This document shows, in pieces, positions 7,890 through 17,370 of a DNA stretch of 64,000 bases. The stretch's first letter is position 1. Each line of letters begins with the position of its first letter. The translations under genes and the position numbers were made by a program. Below the pieces are notes generated by a model. That model worked only from the letters and a program-made list of their open reading frames with translations. It was not told the origin of the DNA and did no database searches. Source of the DNA: Aureispira anguillae (lineage in GTDB: Bacteria > Bacteroidota > Bacteroidia > Chitinophagales > Saprospiraceae); the NCBI RefSeq assembly GCF_026000115.1, contig NZ_AP026867.1, forward strand, positions 3,467,716-3,531,715. The letters run 5' to 3'.

Positions 7890-9050
7890 TTAATGTTCTA
7901 ACCAAGACAAGTAATAATTAGGATCCTGAATTTCCAAAGCTGCTTCTGTAATTTGGAATGGACGGAAAGGATCTACCATTACAGCTAATTCTTCAGTATC
8001 TTCTACCCCAATGCTACGCTCTGCGGCACCAGGATGCGGTCCGTGAGGAATTCCTCCAGGATGTAATGTAATTTGCCCTTTTTGGATGTTGTTTCGGCTC
8101 ATAAAATCACCATCTACATAATACAACACTTCGTCTGAATCCACATTGCTATGGTGATAAGGTGCTGGAATTGCTTGCGGATGATAGTCGTACTTACGAG
8201 GACAGAAAGAACAGACTACGAAACCTGCTCCAGAAAAAGTCTGATGTACTGGCGGTGGCTGATGCACTCGTCCTGTAATTGGTTCAAAGTCATGAATAGA
8301 GAAAATGTAAGGATAATGATAGCCATCCCAGCCTACTGCATCAAATGGATGCGTTGCATAGGTGTATGGGAAGATCAAGCCTTGTTTTTTAATCAAAACT
8401 TTAAAGTCACCGTGCTCATCGTGCATTTTCAAATTTTCGGGCGTGCGAATATCTCGCTCACAAAAAGGCGCATGTTCCATCAATTGTCCTTCGCCATTTT
8501 GATAACGCTTAGGCAAGTGGATAGGACTGAATGACTCTAGAAAAAACAAGCGATTATTTTCCGTCTTAAATTCAATCTGATAAATTGTTCCTCTAGGCAA
8601 AATAATATAATCACCATAGCCAAAATCTAAGTCGCCATAAATCGTATGCACGGTCCCCTCTCCTTCATGAACAAAAAGCATTTCGTCTGCATCTCCGTTC
8701 TTGAAGAAATAATCCATTTTTTCTCCTTTGGGAGCAGCCACACCAATTTGCAAATCATTGTTGACCATCAAAACCACTCTACTCTTTAAGTAATCTGCTT
8801 CAGGCTTGACCTTAAAGGTACTCAAAGATAAAGATTTTAGATTTTTCTCAACAGCAATTTTGGGGGCAACAGAATAGGGTTCTCCTATTTCTTTGACCAA
8901 AGTAGGAGGATGTGCATGGTAAATGAGTGAATAATTAGCTGCAAAGCCCTCTGTACTCACCAATTCTTCCGCATACAAACTTCCGTCCTCCTTTCGAAAT
9001 TGAACGTGTCGTTTGTTCGGAATCTTTCCTTTCTTTTGATAAAAAGCCAT
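7890..9050 (-). CDS. hmgA: Homogentisate 1,2-dioxygenase
   Basis: The 386-residue protein is a cupin-type ring-cleaving dioxygenase that opens homogentisate to maleylacetoacetate, the step after Hpd. The iron-site region is seen as the HH pair at 299-300, E307 (HHSNVDSDEVLYYV) and H336 (GGIPHGPHPG). Other family blocks are GGIPHGPHPGAAERSIG and the VHQTFSGAGFVVCSF segment near 268-282. It is shorter than the human enzyme (445) and matches the compact bacterial branch, so the assignment rests on these blocks plus adjacency to hpd. A -7 promoter box lies 60 bp upstream. Confidence 0.94.
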   Translation of the reverse strand: MAFYQKKGKIPNKRHVQFRKEDGSLYAEELVSTEGFAANYSLIYHAHPPTLVKEIGEPYSVAPKIAVEKNLKSLSLSTFKVKPEADYLKSRVVLMVNNDLQIGVAAPKGEKMDYFFKNGDADEMLFVHEGEGTVHTIYGDLDFGYGDYIILPRGTIYQIEFKTENNRLFFLESFSPIHLPKRYQNGEGQLMEHAPFCERDIRTPENLKMHDEHGDFKVLIKKQGLIFPYTYATHPFDAVGWDGYHYPYIFSIHDFEPITGRVHQPPPVHQTFSGAGFVVCSFCPRKYDYHPQAIPAPYHHSNVDSDEVLYYVDGDFMSRNNIQKGQITLHPGGIPHGPHPGAAERSIGVEDTEELAVMVDPFRPFQITEAALEIQDPNYYLSWLEH

Positions 9051-9109
9051 AATTAATTCTGTACTTTTTGTGTGATAAATTGTGGTTAACTAATCTATTT
9101 CAGATAAAA

Positions 9110-9117
9110 CAAAAGTA
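9110..9117 (-). promoter_or_regulatory. Candidate -7 box for hmgA
   Basis: The minus strand reads TACTTTTG, matching the Bacteroidota -7 consensus TAnnTTTG, 60 bp before the hmgA start. I find no good TTG/TTTG at the usual -33 distance, so support is partial. Confidence 0.45.
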
Positions 9118-9212
9118 CAAAAAAACTATGACTCCTCCTTCCTTAACCTCCTCTTATTACAAACAAGCCACCAACACCTAAATATCAAAGCATTACAAAT
9201 ACAAAATTCAAC

Positions 9213-11588
9213 TTACATTTTCCATAGAATTGCCTCCTCTAAGGTTTTTTCTCCAAACTCATCCAAAGCCCCTAACAATTCACTAACTACAACCCGACAA
9301 TCATAACGAGCTGCTCTGCCTGCTTCTTTTTCTGTCAATAACCACTGTTGTACTCGTTCTAAACTAGGAATAGTATCAGCAATGTTTCCTTGATCCAATT
9401 TTATTAATTCGAACTCACTAACAAAATATTCTGCCAATAATTGTCCTTGTTTTTTGACCGATCCCGTTTGTTCTTGAATCTCTAAGCCATCTTTAGTATG
9501 TTTTAAAGCAGCCTCAAAATAAGTTCGACGTTTTTCTGGTTCTTGGATTGAAAAAGCTAATTCAATATAAGTTTGGGCAAGGTTGTGCTGAGCAATAGGC
9601 AATTGATCGGCATCTCCAATAGCTGTTTTGATCTCAACTCCTTGTTCCCCATAAAAAGCACCTTCTTTTAGGCACTTGATTTGGCGTAGTGCAATGCCTT
9701 TGTTCACCAACAAATTACTCAAGCCAGATTGGCTAACCCCTGGAATTTGTAAGGCTTTATCATAATTGAGAATAGCGCCCTCTGGATGCCCTTCCCACTC
9801 TTCGTAATTCGCCAAAATATTATACAATCGAATCGTTTGGTCATTATTTCGAATAGCATCAAATTTACGATATAATAATTCTTTGGCCTCGCCAATTGCC
9901 AACCGTCCAATGTTTCTACGGCTCTCTAATCTACCGCTCACAATTGCCCAAGAAATATTGAGATTTAGATCAATAATAGAGCTATCTTTTAAATTAATTT
10001 TTCCAGTTTTCCAATCCTCTAGCACAGCCAACATATCTACGACAGAGGTTTCAAAATTTCCCTGACGCTCCTTAATTCGTGCTTTGCCAACAATCCCCCT
10101 AAATGGAAAGATTCGTTCAATATAATCTAAAGCAATGCGAGCATTATCATACATAGCAGCACGTTCAAAAATAGTCGTCAATTGCAATAATAAATCAACG
10201 CCAATAATTCGATAAACGTCTTCATTCATATCCTTGCTTGCATTGGGATTGCCAATCGCTAAATTCCAATATTTTTTTAAAACTTTATATTGTTCAGATT
10301 CATGAATAACGGTAACAAAAAAACGAATCGCAATAAGACGATGTTCATTGTAAATACTTTCTTTTTCTTGAATGCTATTTAGTTTAAGCGCAGCAATAGG
10401 GTCATCCAAAACGGTAATCAATGCAGCAATCTCTGTTTTTAAGAAAGAAGTCATAAATTTCATTTCTTCTTCTACCGCCTGCCGTTCAAGCCCAACAACC
10501 TGTTCTGCTATTTGCCAAATATCACTGGTATACCGCAAGGATGGAGATAAAATACCATAATCATTCAAACAACGACTAGCAAATAAATCCAAAGAAATCA
10601 ATTTGGCTAAATCTTCTTCGGGAAACAACCGTTCCTTAAAACGTTCTACCAATACTTTAACCAAACGCAAAGAAACCACATTATGCAACACCCCGTCATT
10701 AATTCCCCCCTCTAGGATTCGCCAATGCTGGGGCAAACTTGCTGTAGAAGCAAAAACATAAACAGCTAATAAACTTTTTTCCCAAGTTTCAAGATATTCA
10801 TAAGCAATGGGTTTGATTGTTAAGGGATCTTGTTTTTCCATTGCTATTTCATCCCAAATCAAATCCTGCTCTACCCGCTGTTGAAAATAATTTTCAACCA
10901 ATTTTCGTTCATCAATTCGAATGTGCAATACAATTTCCATCTGAACATCCAACAAAGCAGGAATCAAACTTTTGCCGACCCAATCGTGCTGTTCATTTGA
11001 CAAATCAGGGTTCCATATCTCTAGCGTGTGTACATAATCTTGCTCTTTCAGAAAGGTTAACAGCAAGGTCAGCCGCTTCCGCAACTCTTCTCGATTGGAA
11101 AAGCGCTCGTTTAAAGCCTCGATGAATCCTTCTTGCTCGCCCGTAAATAAAACGGGAAAAAAATAAATTACCAAAATTGCCACAATAGCATAAATGATGG
11201 CAGATTGGTTCATGTTTAAACCAAATACAGTGGGTGCATTCTCTCCAAGAAAAACCCAATTGATCACTAAATCCCCCCATACTGTTATAAAACCAATAAA
11301 AACTACCGTTAAGGCAATTGGTATTAACAACAATAAAGAAGGGATTCTTTTCTTTAGCTGTAACGTAATATAATAAAACCAACTACGTTCACGAATTAAG
11401 TCCAATAAGGCATCTTGAACCATAGAAGCCATATCATCAGGGCACAGATAAACGGATAGCTTTTTAGACTTTACCGCTAAATCTACACCCATTTCAGTTT
11501 GTTGGCGAACAGGAACCTGCCAAAGACGGCCACCATCCATTTGCACTTTCAGGTGGTTGTTTCGTATCGAAAAATCCTTTTCTTTCAT
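9213..11588 (-). CDS. Membrane-anchored TPR-like protein of unknown function
   Basis: The 791-residue protein has two membrane segments at about residues 83-105 (SLLLLIPIALTVVFIGFITVW) and 129-148 (SAIIYAIVAILVIYFFPVLF). About 80 residues precede them. The remaining 640 residues are alpha-helical and TPR-like (for example TIRLYNILANYEEWEGHPEGAILNYDKALQIPG, here split: NYEEWEGHPEGAILNYDKAL near 585-605). The N-terminal segment contains a small beta-rich stretch (HLKVQMDGGRLWQVPV) and a DDMASMVQDALLDLI helix. No catalytic motif is seen. It starts 18 bp after the gamma-glutamylcyclotransferase-like gene, so the two form an operon. A scaffold for a membrane complex is the most I can infer. Confidence 0.75.
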   Translation of the reverse strand: MKEKDFSIRNNHLKVQMDGGRLWQVPVRQQTEMGVDLAVKSKKLSVYLCPDDMASMVQDALLDLIRERSWFYYITLQLKKRIPSLLLLIPIALTVVFIGFITVWGDLVINWVFLGENAPTVFGLNMNQSAIIYAIVAILVIYFFPVLFTGEQEGFIEALNERFSNREELRKRLTLLLTFLKEQDYVHTLEIWNPDLSNEQHDWVGKSLIPALLDVQMEIVLHIRIDERKLVENYFQQRVEQDLIWDEIAMEKQDPLTIKPIAYEYLETWEKSLLAVYVFASTASLPQHWRILEGGINDGVLHNVVSLRLVKVLVERFKERLFPEEDLAKLISLDLFASRCLNDYGILSPSLRYTSDIWQIAEQVVGLERQAVEEEMKFMTSFLKTEIAALITVLDDPIAALKLNSIQEKESIYNEHRLIAIRFFVTVIHESEQYKVLKKYWNLAIGNPNASKDMNEDVYRIIGVDLLLQLTTIFERAAMYDNARIALDYIERIFPFRGIVGKARIKERQGNFETSVVDMLAVLEDWKTGKINLKDSSIIDLNLNISWAIVSGRLESRRNIGRLAIGEAKELLYRKFDAIRNNDQTIRLYNILANYEEWEGHPEGAILNYDKALQIPGVSQSGLSNLLVNKGIALRQIKCLKEGAFYGEQGVEIKTAIGDADQLPIAQHNLAQTYIELAFSIQEPEKRRTYFEAALKHTKDGLEIQEQTGSVKKQGQLLAEYFVSEFELIKLDQGNIADTIPSLERVQQWLLTEKEAGRAARYDCRVVVSELLGALDEFGEKTLEEAILWKM

Positions 11589-11606
11589 AATTCGTGCAAA
11601 CTATAG

Positions 11607-12197
11607 TTATTTTTGATATTGAAGACGAACCGATTCTAGATCTTCTAATGCCTCTAAATGCTCTTTATAGTAATCAACCAATAATGTTTTTCCATCTGCC
11701 AAATAAGTAGTTGCGTCATACATTTTACCAAAGGCTTCACTAATTCGATAAGCTCCCACACGAGCATAAACAATATCTCTCCACAACGGCAGCAATTTAT
11801 TGTTGTCACGCACCAACCAACGAGCATCCAAAGGAGATTCGTAAACATGGCATTGCCCTAATTTTTCGCCCGTTTCAAAATCAAAATAATCAACGACCGA
11901 ACGTTTGTAATAACGCTCCCGTTGGTCTAAATTTTCTAAATCACTCGCATTTGCTTCAAAACTCAGACCATTAAATTGAATGCCTTCAGCAGGTTCAATA
12001 TTTGCTGCTCCTATTTCAGAGGCATCGCTTCTAAGGCGATTGTCTGCCTCATAATGATCTGGTAATAAATTAAATAATCTACGATAACCTTTTACAATGA
12101 TGGGTGTAAATTTCTTTTGTTTACCAACGGTATCTCCAAGAGATTCCTGCAATAAAAGTGTTCCAAAACCTACGATAACCACCTTTTCGTTTTCCAT
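11607..12197 (-). CDS. Gamma-glutamylcyclotransferase-like (AIG2/GGCT fold) protein
   Basis: The 196-residue protein opens with VVIVGFGTLLLQESLGDTV, matching the GGCT-fold signature (hydrophobic strand then Y/F-G-S/T-L). It has a hydrophobic second strand with PIIVKGYRRLFNL. The presumed general acid could be a Glu in the middle (for example LDQRERYYKR), but I cannot assign it with confidence. Known relatives cleave gamma-glutamyl amines or glutathione; the substrate here is unknown. It is the first gene of a two-gene unit with the 791-aa membrane TPR protein. Confidence 0.6.
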   Translation of the reverse strand: MENEKVVIVGFGTLLLQESLGDTVGKQKKFTPIIVKGYRRLFNLLPDHYEADNRLRSDASEIGAANIEPAEGIQFNGLSFEANASDLENLDQRERYYKRSVVDYFDFETGEKLGQCHVYESPLDARWLVRDNNKLLPLWRDIVYARVGAYRISEAFGKMYDATTYLADGKTLLVDYYKEHLEALEDLESVRLQYQK

Positions 12198-12321
12198 ACT
12201 GTATTTTATAATTTGTTAATAGTGAATTTTTTCTGAGTACAGGACAAAACTATAAATCCTATTAGGTTGTAAAAAATAAAAGGAGACAACAACTATTTTT
12301 AAATCGCTATGCCTTTAGACA

Positions 12322-12368
12322 TTAGATTTTAGACTCCAACAAACACTTAACTGGAGTCTAAAATCTAA
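12322..12368 (-). terminator. Terminator hairpin after the CHAT gene
   Basis: A perfect 17-bp inverted repeat, TTAGATTTTAGACTCCA (12322-12338) and its complement at 12352-12368, with a 13-nt loop, lies 92 bp after the CHAT stop and before the next gene at 12197. Confidence 0.7.
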
Positions 12369-12459
12369 AAACGATCTAATAAAGAGTTAAACAGAAGTTC
12401 TTAGTTAGCCTATTTTTTAGTTTTGTCCTTCACTCAGGCATGTTTTAATGTTATAAGCC

Positions 12460-15276
12460 TTATTTTTCTCTTCTTTTTCTGAAGATTCGAAATAAAAGCA
12501 GCAGTCCCAACAGTCCAATTCCGCCCCCAAAGATTGACCACCACACTTTATTCCTTTTGGTATACAAAAGAACAGGTCTATCATCGCCCAATTGAATAAA
12601 AGAAGCCCAAAAAATAGGATGCGAAGCCAAACCTTTTGTTCCTGCTAAGTATTTTTGTTTGGCCTCTTTTAATGCCAATGATTTATTCAAGCCTTTAGCC
12701 AATCCTCCATAAAAGTGCTGCATAATAATTGCTGTGGACAAGTCATTAATTTGCCAAAGCGATACCACCAAAGAAGGAACACCCGCATACATAAATGACC
12801 GAGCTAAACTCATGACTCCCTCCCCTTGTTCAAATTTACCAAATCCTGTTTCGCAAGCAGAGAGTACCACCAATTGAGCATTAATGTCCATTTGAGAAAT
12901 CTCATAGGCCTGCAAAAAATTATCTTCCAGACTATCTCCTATTTCTGTAAAGGCTAAAGAAGACAATAAAGGCTCCTCTTTATCTAACACCCCATGCATT
13001 GCCAAATGAATAATGTCATAATGCCCTATGTCTTGTTTAAAGTTAGCCTCTGTTGCTGCTCTCTTTGTTCTAAACTCCCCTTCAAAAAACTTAGACAAAC
13101 CCGTTACTTCCTCTATGCATTGAGACAAAGGGGTCAATTTTTTTCGAATCGTTAACAACCGCTCTGAATCTATTTTTTTCAATTGCTCATCGTTTAATTC
13201 ATTCGAATAACTAGGAGCATAAGCCAATAAATGACCATTGTTAGAAACTGTCGTAGAGTTTTGGTTCTTCCACCATAAACTCACAGAATAATTATAACTA
13301 ATTTGATAAAAATTCAATAAATAAGGCAACTGATTGTACGCTTTTTTTGCTTGATTATCCAATGCCTCTGTTAAAAACACATCAAAAGGTAAATAACCCA
13401 ATTTTCCATCGGGAATTATGATTAGTTGTTGGATTGAATTGCTATTTGGTGGTATAATATCTTTGATCAACATTTGATAAAACCAATGCGCTACTTTGCA
13501 ATATTCTCGATAGGCATAGTCCCGATCTTCACTAAAAAAATCATAATCACTAATCGCTAGTCTTAAGCGTTCAACTTGGGCTAATAATTGGTCTTGATCG
13601 ATCCCTATCTCCTTTACCTCTATTGTTTCCCAACTGATTACAAACACATACATTTTGGAAGGAGTAACCAAATAATCCAACAGCAATTGGTCTTTCTTTA
13701 AATCCTTTTGTATCTGCTCCAAAGATAGTAATTTATTATTATATTTAGCATTATAATATTTTGGATAGGCTTGTTCTAAATCCCTCTGAAATTCTGCAAT
13801 GGTCTGATTTATTTCATTGAATTCTGCAATCAGAATATTATAGGTGGTATCCTCTGGTGAAACAGCCGCTAATTTTCCTTTGATCTGTGCCAATTCTTCT
13901 TGAAGTTTTTGCTCCTTTTCTTCTAAATGGTCAGGAAGATAGCCAATTTTTTTTGCCTCATTCATTCTGATCGCTTCATCCAAAAGCCTTGACTTATTTT
14001 CTTGCGCCAACAAAAAAGCCCCCTCCAAACAATCCTCGCAATCCAACTCTAAAGCGGTCATTACTCCTTTTTGAGCCAAGGAAGCATTTTGTTGAATCAA
14101 CTGTAATTTATCGCCTTCAGTCCTAAAAGAGTTTCTTACTTTATTATTAATTTCGTTCTGAGTTTGGTACAGGATATATTGTAATCTCAACCATTCTTTG
14201 TCCTTTGTTTTTTCGTATAATTTTTTGAAAAAAAGCTCCACTAATTTAAAGCTTTCCTCCAGTACATCAAAAGATAAAAAAAAGTCTACCTCTGTCAAAG
14301 ATTTAAATAGGCTTTCCCAAGTTGTTGTATCCATTGAATGAGCAGGATCTAGTGAATTTAGACTAAGGGTCATTTTTGCATCAGCCAATCCTTCTAAATA
14401 ATCCTGTTGCGCATACTTTACATTGCCATTAAGAACAATGGCTCTTAAAGTAAAACGATTTCTATAACCAACAATATTCTTGCAGAGTTCCAAAACCTCG
14501 GCAGCCAATGTTTCTGCCAAATCAGGTTTTCCATGTTTATAATATAGCCGAGCTACCTCCGAAAGTCGATGCGTATATATCAGATCTTTTCCCCCGACTT
14601 TTTCCTGTATTTCCAAGGCCTCTAAAGCTGTGGCTATTGCTTCAGGAATTTGCTCTTGCCGCTCGTACAAGATGGTCAAATAACTAATGATAGAGGTATA
14701 AGTCTCATTCATTTTACCAGCAAGTTTCAGGTGATTTTCTTTTGCCTTTACTAACGCCTTTGTTGCTTCAACCAACTTATCATTGTCCATGTAAACAAGT
14801 CCCAATAACGTTAAGGCATTGGTATAATAAGGGTTATTTGTCCCCATTATTTTTTTTATAATATTATACGCTTCTAACACCTGTCGTTCAGCCCGTTGTA
14901 GTTGTCCAGAAAAAGACGATATTTTTCCAGAAAGCAACAAAGTCTGAGCATAGACAGTACTTTCCTTTCCTTCTTCTTTTTCAATAACATCCAACAGTTT
15001 ATGACAGGTTTTTTCCGCTTCTTGGTAAAGCGAGTTTTGTTCCTGAAAGTTGACTAAAAAAAACAACGCATGAACATAAGCTGCTACATTTTCATCTTCT
15101 GTCTCTTCAACCAATTGTTCAGCAAGCTTTAACCCTTTTACAAATTGCCCTCTAGTTTCATACCAATAAAAAAGGCTGTCTATTTCACTTACACGATTCA
15201 AAACACTATCTGGCAGCTGAGCAAAACTGACATCTAGCCATAAAAGACAAATTAAACACAAAAGACTGCTTCTCAT
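12460..15276 (-). CDS. Secreted/periplasmic TPR-CHAT protein with C-terminal membrane anchor
   Basis: The 938-residue protein begins with a signal peptide (MRSSLLCLICLLWLDVSFAQ). TPR repeats run from about 40 to 300, followed by helical linkers to about 560. A CHAT (caspase HetF-associated) domain covers about 600-905. The catalytic pair of this clan CD-like fold is visible: H761 in HLAMHG and C808 in LSACETG. A membrane segment (about 911-930) and a basic tail (FRKRREK) end the protein. CHAT proteins are caspase-like peptidases or pseudo-peptidases; in this architecture the substrate is unknown. The signal peptide places the protease outside the cytoplasm, unlike the CHAT effectors of CRISPR-guided or gasdermin systems. 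The truncated gene at the left edge appears to be a relative. Confidence 0.88.
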   Translation of the reverse strand: MRSSLLCLICLLWLDVSFAQLPDSVLNRVSEIDSLFYWYETRGQFVKGLKLAEQLVEETEDENVAAYVHALFFLVNFQEQNSLYQEAEKTCHKLLDVIEKEEGKESTVYAQTLLLSGKISSFSGQLQRAERQVLEAYNIIKKIMGTNNPYYTNALTLLGLVYMDNDKLVEATKALVKAKENHLKLAGKMNETYTSIISYLTILYERQEQIPEAIATALEALEIQEKVGGKDLIYTHRLSEVARLYYKHGKPDLAETLAAEVLELCKNIVGYRNRFTLRAIVLNGNVKYAQQDYLEGLADAKMTLSLNSLDPAHSMDTTTWESLFKSLTEVDFFLSFDVLEESFKLVELFFKKLYEKTKDKEWLRLQYILYQTQNEINNKVRNSFRTEGDKLQLIQQNASLAQKGVMTALELDCEDCLEGAFLLAQENKSRLLDEAIRMNEAKKIGYLPDHLEEKEQKLQEELAQIKGKLAAVSPEDTTYNILIAEFNEINQTIAEFQRDLEQAYPKYYNAKYNNKLLSLEQIQKDLKKDQLLLDYLVTPSKMYVFVISWETIEVKEIGIDQDQLLAQVERLRLAISDYDFFSEDRDYAYREYCKVAHWFYQMLIKDIIPPNSNSIQQLIIIPDGKLGYLPFDVFLTEALDNQAKKAYNQLPYLLNFYQISYNYSVSLWWKNQNSTTVSNNGHLLAYAPSYSNELNDEQLKKIDSERLLTIRKKLTPLSQCIEEVTGLSKFFEGEFRTKRAATEANFKQDIGHYDIIHLAMHGVLDKEEPLLSSLAFTEIGDSLEDNFLQAYEISQMDINAQLVVLSACETGFGKFEQGEGVMSLARSFMYAGVPSLVVSLWQINDLSTAIIMQHFYGGLAKGLNKSLALKEAKQKYLAGTKGLASHPIFWASFIQLGDDRPVLLYTKRNKVWWSIFGGGIGLLGLLLLFRIFRKRREK

Positions 15277-15573
15277 AATTTCAAGTTATTTAGGACATTA
15301 AGAAGTACAACTATGACGAGTAAGTTTATTTATTGACGAATTCAAGCCGATCTAACTCACTCACTATCAATCTTACTATTGCTTTTTAGACCTAAACTCA
15401 AAATACGGTTAAAGTTACTTCTTACAGGAGAGAAATTTCATAACTGTACATTTTTCAAAATAACTATAAAAATCACTCACATTCAAACATTTATCCCAAA
15501 ATAAAAAAAAACGCCTAATTAACTTTGCTCTTTGACAAGTTAATTAGGCGTTTTAGATTTAGAGAAAGATCGC
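15277..15573. other. 297-bp gap between CHAT gene and M56-M23 gene
   Basis: AT-rich and without a coding frame. The only structure I see is the terminator at 15511-15551. Confidence 0.6.
15511..15551 (-). terminator. Terminator of the BlaI/M56-M23 operon
   Basis: ACGCCTAATTAACTT (15511-15525) pairs perfectly with 15537-15551; flanking A and T runs extend the stem and give a U-tract on the minus strand. It begins 23 bp after the stop at 15574. Confidence 0.9.
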
Positions 15574-16890
15574 TTAAAACTTAGGCAATAAACCCACTGG
15601 ATTTATTTTTTTGCCATTTTTGATCATTTCAAAATGAAGATGCGCATTGGTCGTTGCTCCTGTATTCCCAACCAATCCTATAGGCATTCCCTGTTTTACC
15701 ACATCACCTATTTTTACAGAAAAGCTAGCCAAATGAGCATAAAGCACACTGTATTCATCATCAATTGTTAAAACAATATTCTTTCCATAACCTGTTTCTT
15801 TCTCTTCCAAACGAGTAACTTTGCCATCCTTGACTGCTAAGACAACCGTTCCCTCTGCTGCAATGAAATCAACTCCTGTATGTAGTTTCTTAACCTTATA
15901 AATAGGATGCATTCGCATACCATAACCGACTAAGGACTTAAAATCTCCTGTTTTTATAGGCAAAATAAATGCTCCATTGGTAGAAGTGGTTGTTTTAGAC
16001 TGAAAACCAACTAAGCAATTCAAAGCAATAAAAATAGGAATGAGTAAAAATATTCTATAAAAAGATTTATTTTCTAATTGATTATAATGAGCAATCATTG
16101 TAATACGTTTTAAAGTTAATGAATGGTTGAATTGGTTTCCAAAACTTGCCAACTTAGAATTAGTAGCATATTTCATAATGAGTTGTTGATAAAAAATAGG
16201 ATCTACTCCACTTTTTACAACTCCTTGATCTGCTAAATATTCGTGTAGTTCTGTCAAGTCCCTTCGAAACCAATATATGAAAGGGTTAAACCACTGAAAA
16301 ACGTATAAAACTTCTGTTAAAACTCTATCAATACTATGCCATTGTCGAACATGAACCTCTTCATGTTGAGCAATAAGTAGGTAATCATCGGACTGCCATA
16401 TATCTTTACTAATAAAGATATAGCCCATAAAAGCAGCAGCTACCCTTGGGCGTTCTACCAATACGTATTTGTAACCATTTTTTAACCTAATTTCAGCACT
16501 AAATAGTGTCCGTAACACGGATAAAATTTGAATACAAAAACGCCCTCCCACCATCATTAGCCCTAAGCAATAACCCCAGGATAAAAAAAGCCAAAAATCA
16601 GCCCAAGTTAATGATTGATGTACAACAGGTAGTTTCTCGGTAGACCAAGCTGTAGAACTTAAGTCCTCCCATTTGGTCAATTCTATTGCATGAATGCTAA
16701 GATTAGGCAACCAATCTCCCCAGTCATGCATCTGTATAAAAGGCAACACAAATACAGCTAACAAAATAAGCATTAAAGCTAGGCGTTGAGCCTTGAACGA
16801 ACAATGTTTTTGCAGCAAAAAGCGATAGCACAACATAAAAACCCCCAAGGCAATAGCCGAAAAGCAAATTGACCTAAAAAACTCAGCCAT
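15574..16890 (-). CDS. BlaR1-type M56 membrane peptidase fused to an M23 endopeptidase domain
   Basis: The 438-residue protein joins two metallopeptidase modules. Residues 1-300 are an M56 (BlaR1/MecR1) domain with membrane helices near 5-25, 35-55, 98-125 and 278-297. Its zinc motif is HEEVH at 176-180, with E217 (ELHEYLADQG) as third-ligand candidate. Residues about 320-438 are an M23/LytM domain with all expected ligands: H337-x3-D341 (LHTGVDF) and H417-x-H419 (AHLHFEM), plus H386. M23 enzymes cut peptidoglycan cross-links. The M56 site faces the cytoplasm in relatives and the M23 domain after the last helix should be periplasmic. Together with BlaI this suggests a wall-linked signalling or remodelling unit. 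It overlaps blaI by 8 bp. Confidence 0.92.
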   Translation of the reverse strand: MAEFFRSICFSAIALGVFMLCYRFLLQKHCSFKAQRLALMLILLAVFVLPFIQMHDWGDWLPNLSIHAIELTKWEDLSSTAWSTEKLPVVHQSLTWADFWLFLSWGYCLGLMMVGGRFCIQILSVLRTLFSAEIRLKNGYKYVLVERPRVAAAFMGYIFISKDIWQSDDYLLIAQHEEVHVRQWHSIDRVLTEVLYVFQWFNPFIYWFRRDLTELHEYLADQGVVKSGVDPIFYQQLIMKYATNSKLASFGNQFNHSLTLKRITMIAHYNQLENKSFYRIFLLIPIFIALNCLVGFQSKTTTSTNGAFILPIKTGDFKSLVGYGMRMHPIYKVKKLHTGVDFIAAEGTVVLAVKDGKVTRLEEKETGYGKNIVLTIDDEYSVLYAHLASFSVKIGDVVKQGMPIGLVGNTGATTNAHLHFEMIKNGKKINPVGLLPKF

Positions 16891-17269
16891 TATCGTCCTG
16901 CTTTCTATCTGCTATTTGTTGTTCAATAATCTGCTTCATTTCCTCCAATTCACGAACAGATAGGTCTTTATCTTTTGTAAAAAAAGAAGCAAAGCTAGAA
17001 GTAGAATTATTAAAAAAACGAGCAAGAAATCCTTTAAAAAAGCCAGAAAAGTAAATATCTCGACTGACTAAAGGGTAATATTCATGTGTTTTTCCATACG
17101 TATTGTAGGCAATGAATTTCTTTTTGACCAAAACCCGAATCACCGTTGATACGGTCGTATAAGCGGGTCTTGGTTCATCGTATGCTTCTATAATATCCTT
17201 TAGAAATGCCTTTTCGAGCTTCCATAAATGATGCATTACTTGTTCTTCAGCTTGTGTTAATCCTTTCAT
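16883..17269 (-). CDS. BlaI/MecI-family transcriptional repressor
   Basis: The 128-residue protein matches the BlaI/MecI/CopY winged-helix family: MKGLTQAEEQVMHHLW at the start, a recognition region RPAYTTVSTVIRVLVKKKF, and a Tyr-rich wing (THEYYPLVSRD). The C-terminal half (about 75-128) forms the dimerisation and proteolysis-prone helices. In relatives, a partner M56 peptidase causes repressor cleavage after a cell-wall signal. Here the partner is the overlapping M56-M23 fusion, so the pair is a sensor-repressor unit. Two palindromes just upstream are the likely operator, implying autoregulation. Confidence 0.9.
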   Translation of the reverse strand: MKGLTQAEEQVMHHLWKLEKAFLKDIIEAYDEPRPAYTTVSTVIRVLVKKKFIAYNTYGKTHEYYPLVSRDIYFSGFFKGFLARFFNNSTSSFASFFTKDKDLSVRELEEMKQIIEQQIADRKQDDNG

Positions 17270-17283
17270 AGTACAATTATATG

Positions 17284-17317
17284 ACTATTTTTATAGTAAT
17301 ACAACTATTTTTATAGT
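17284..17317. promoter_or_regulatory. Tandem palindromic operator for the BlaI-type repressor
   Basis: The 14-bp palindrome ACTAT-TTTT-ATAGT occurs twice, at 17284-17297 and 17304-17317, exactly 20 bp apart (about two helical turns). The sites lie 15-48 bp upstream of the repressor start. BlaI-family proteins bind such dyads as dimers, commonly in pairs. The core differs from the classic TACA/TGTA dyad, so assignment rests on position and symmetry. Confidence 0.7.
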
Positions 17318-17370
17318 AATTAAATGTTAATTTTTTTTAGCGTCTATCAGAATTGCTCTCCAATTCCTAA

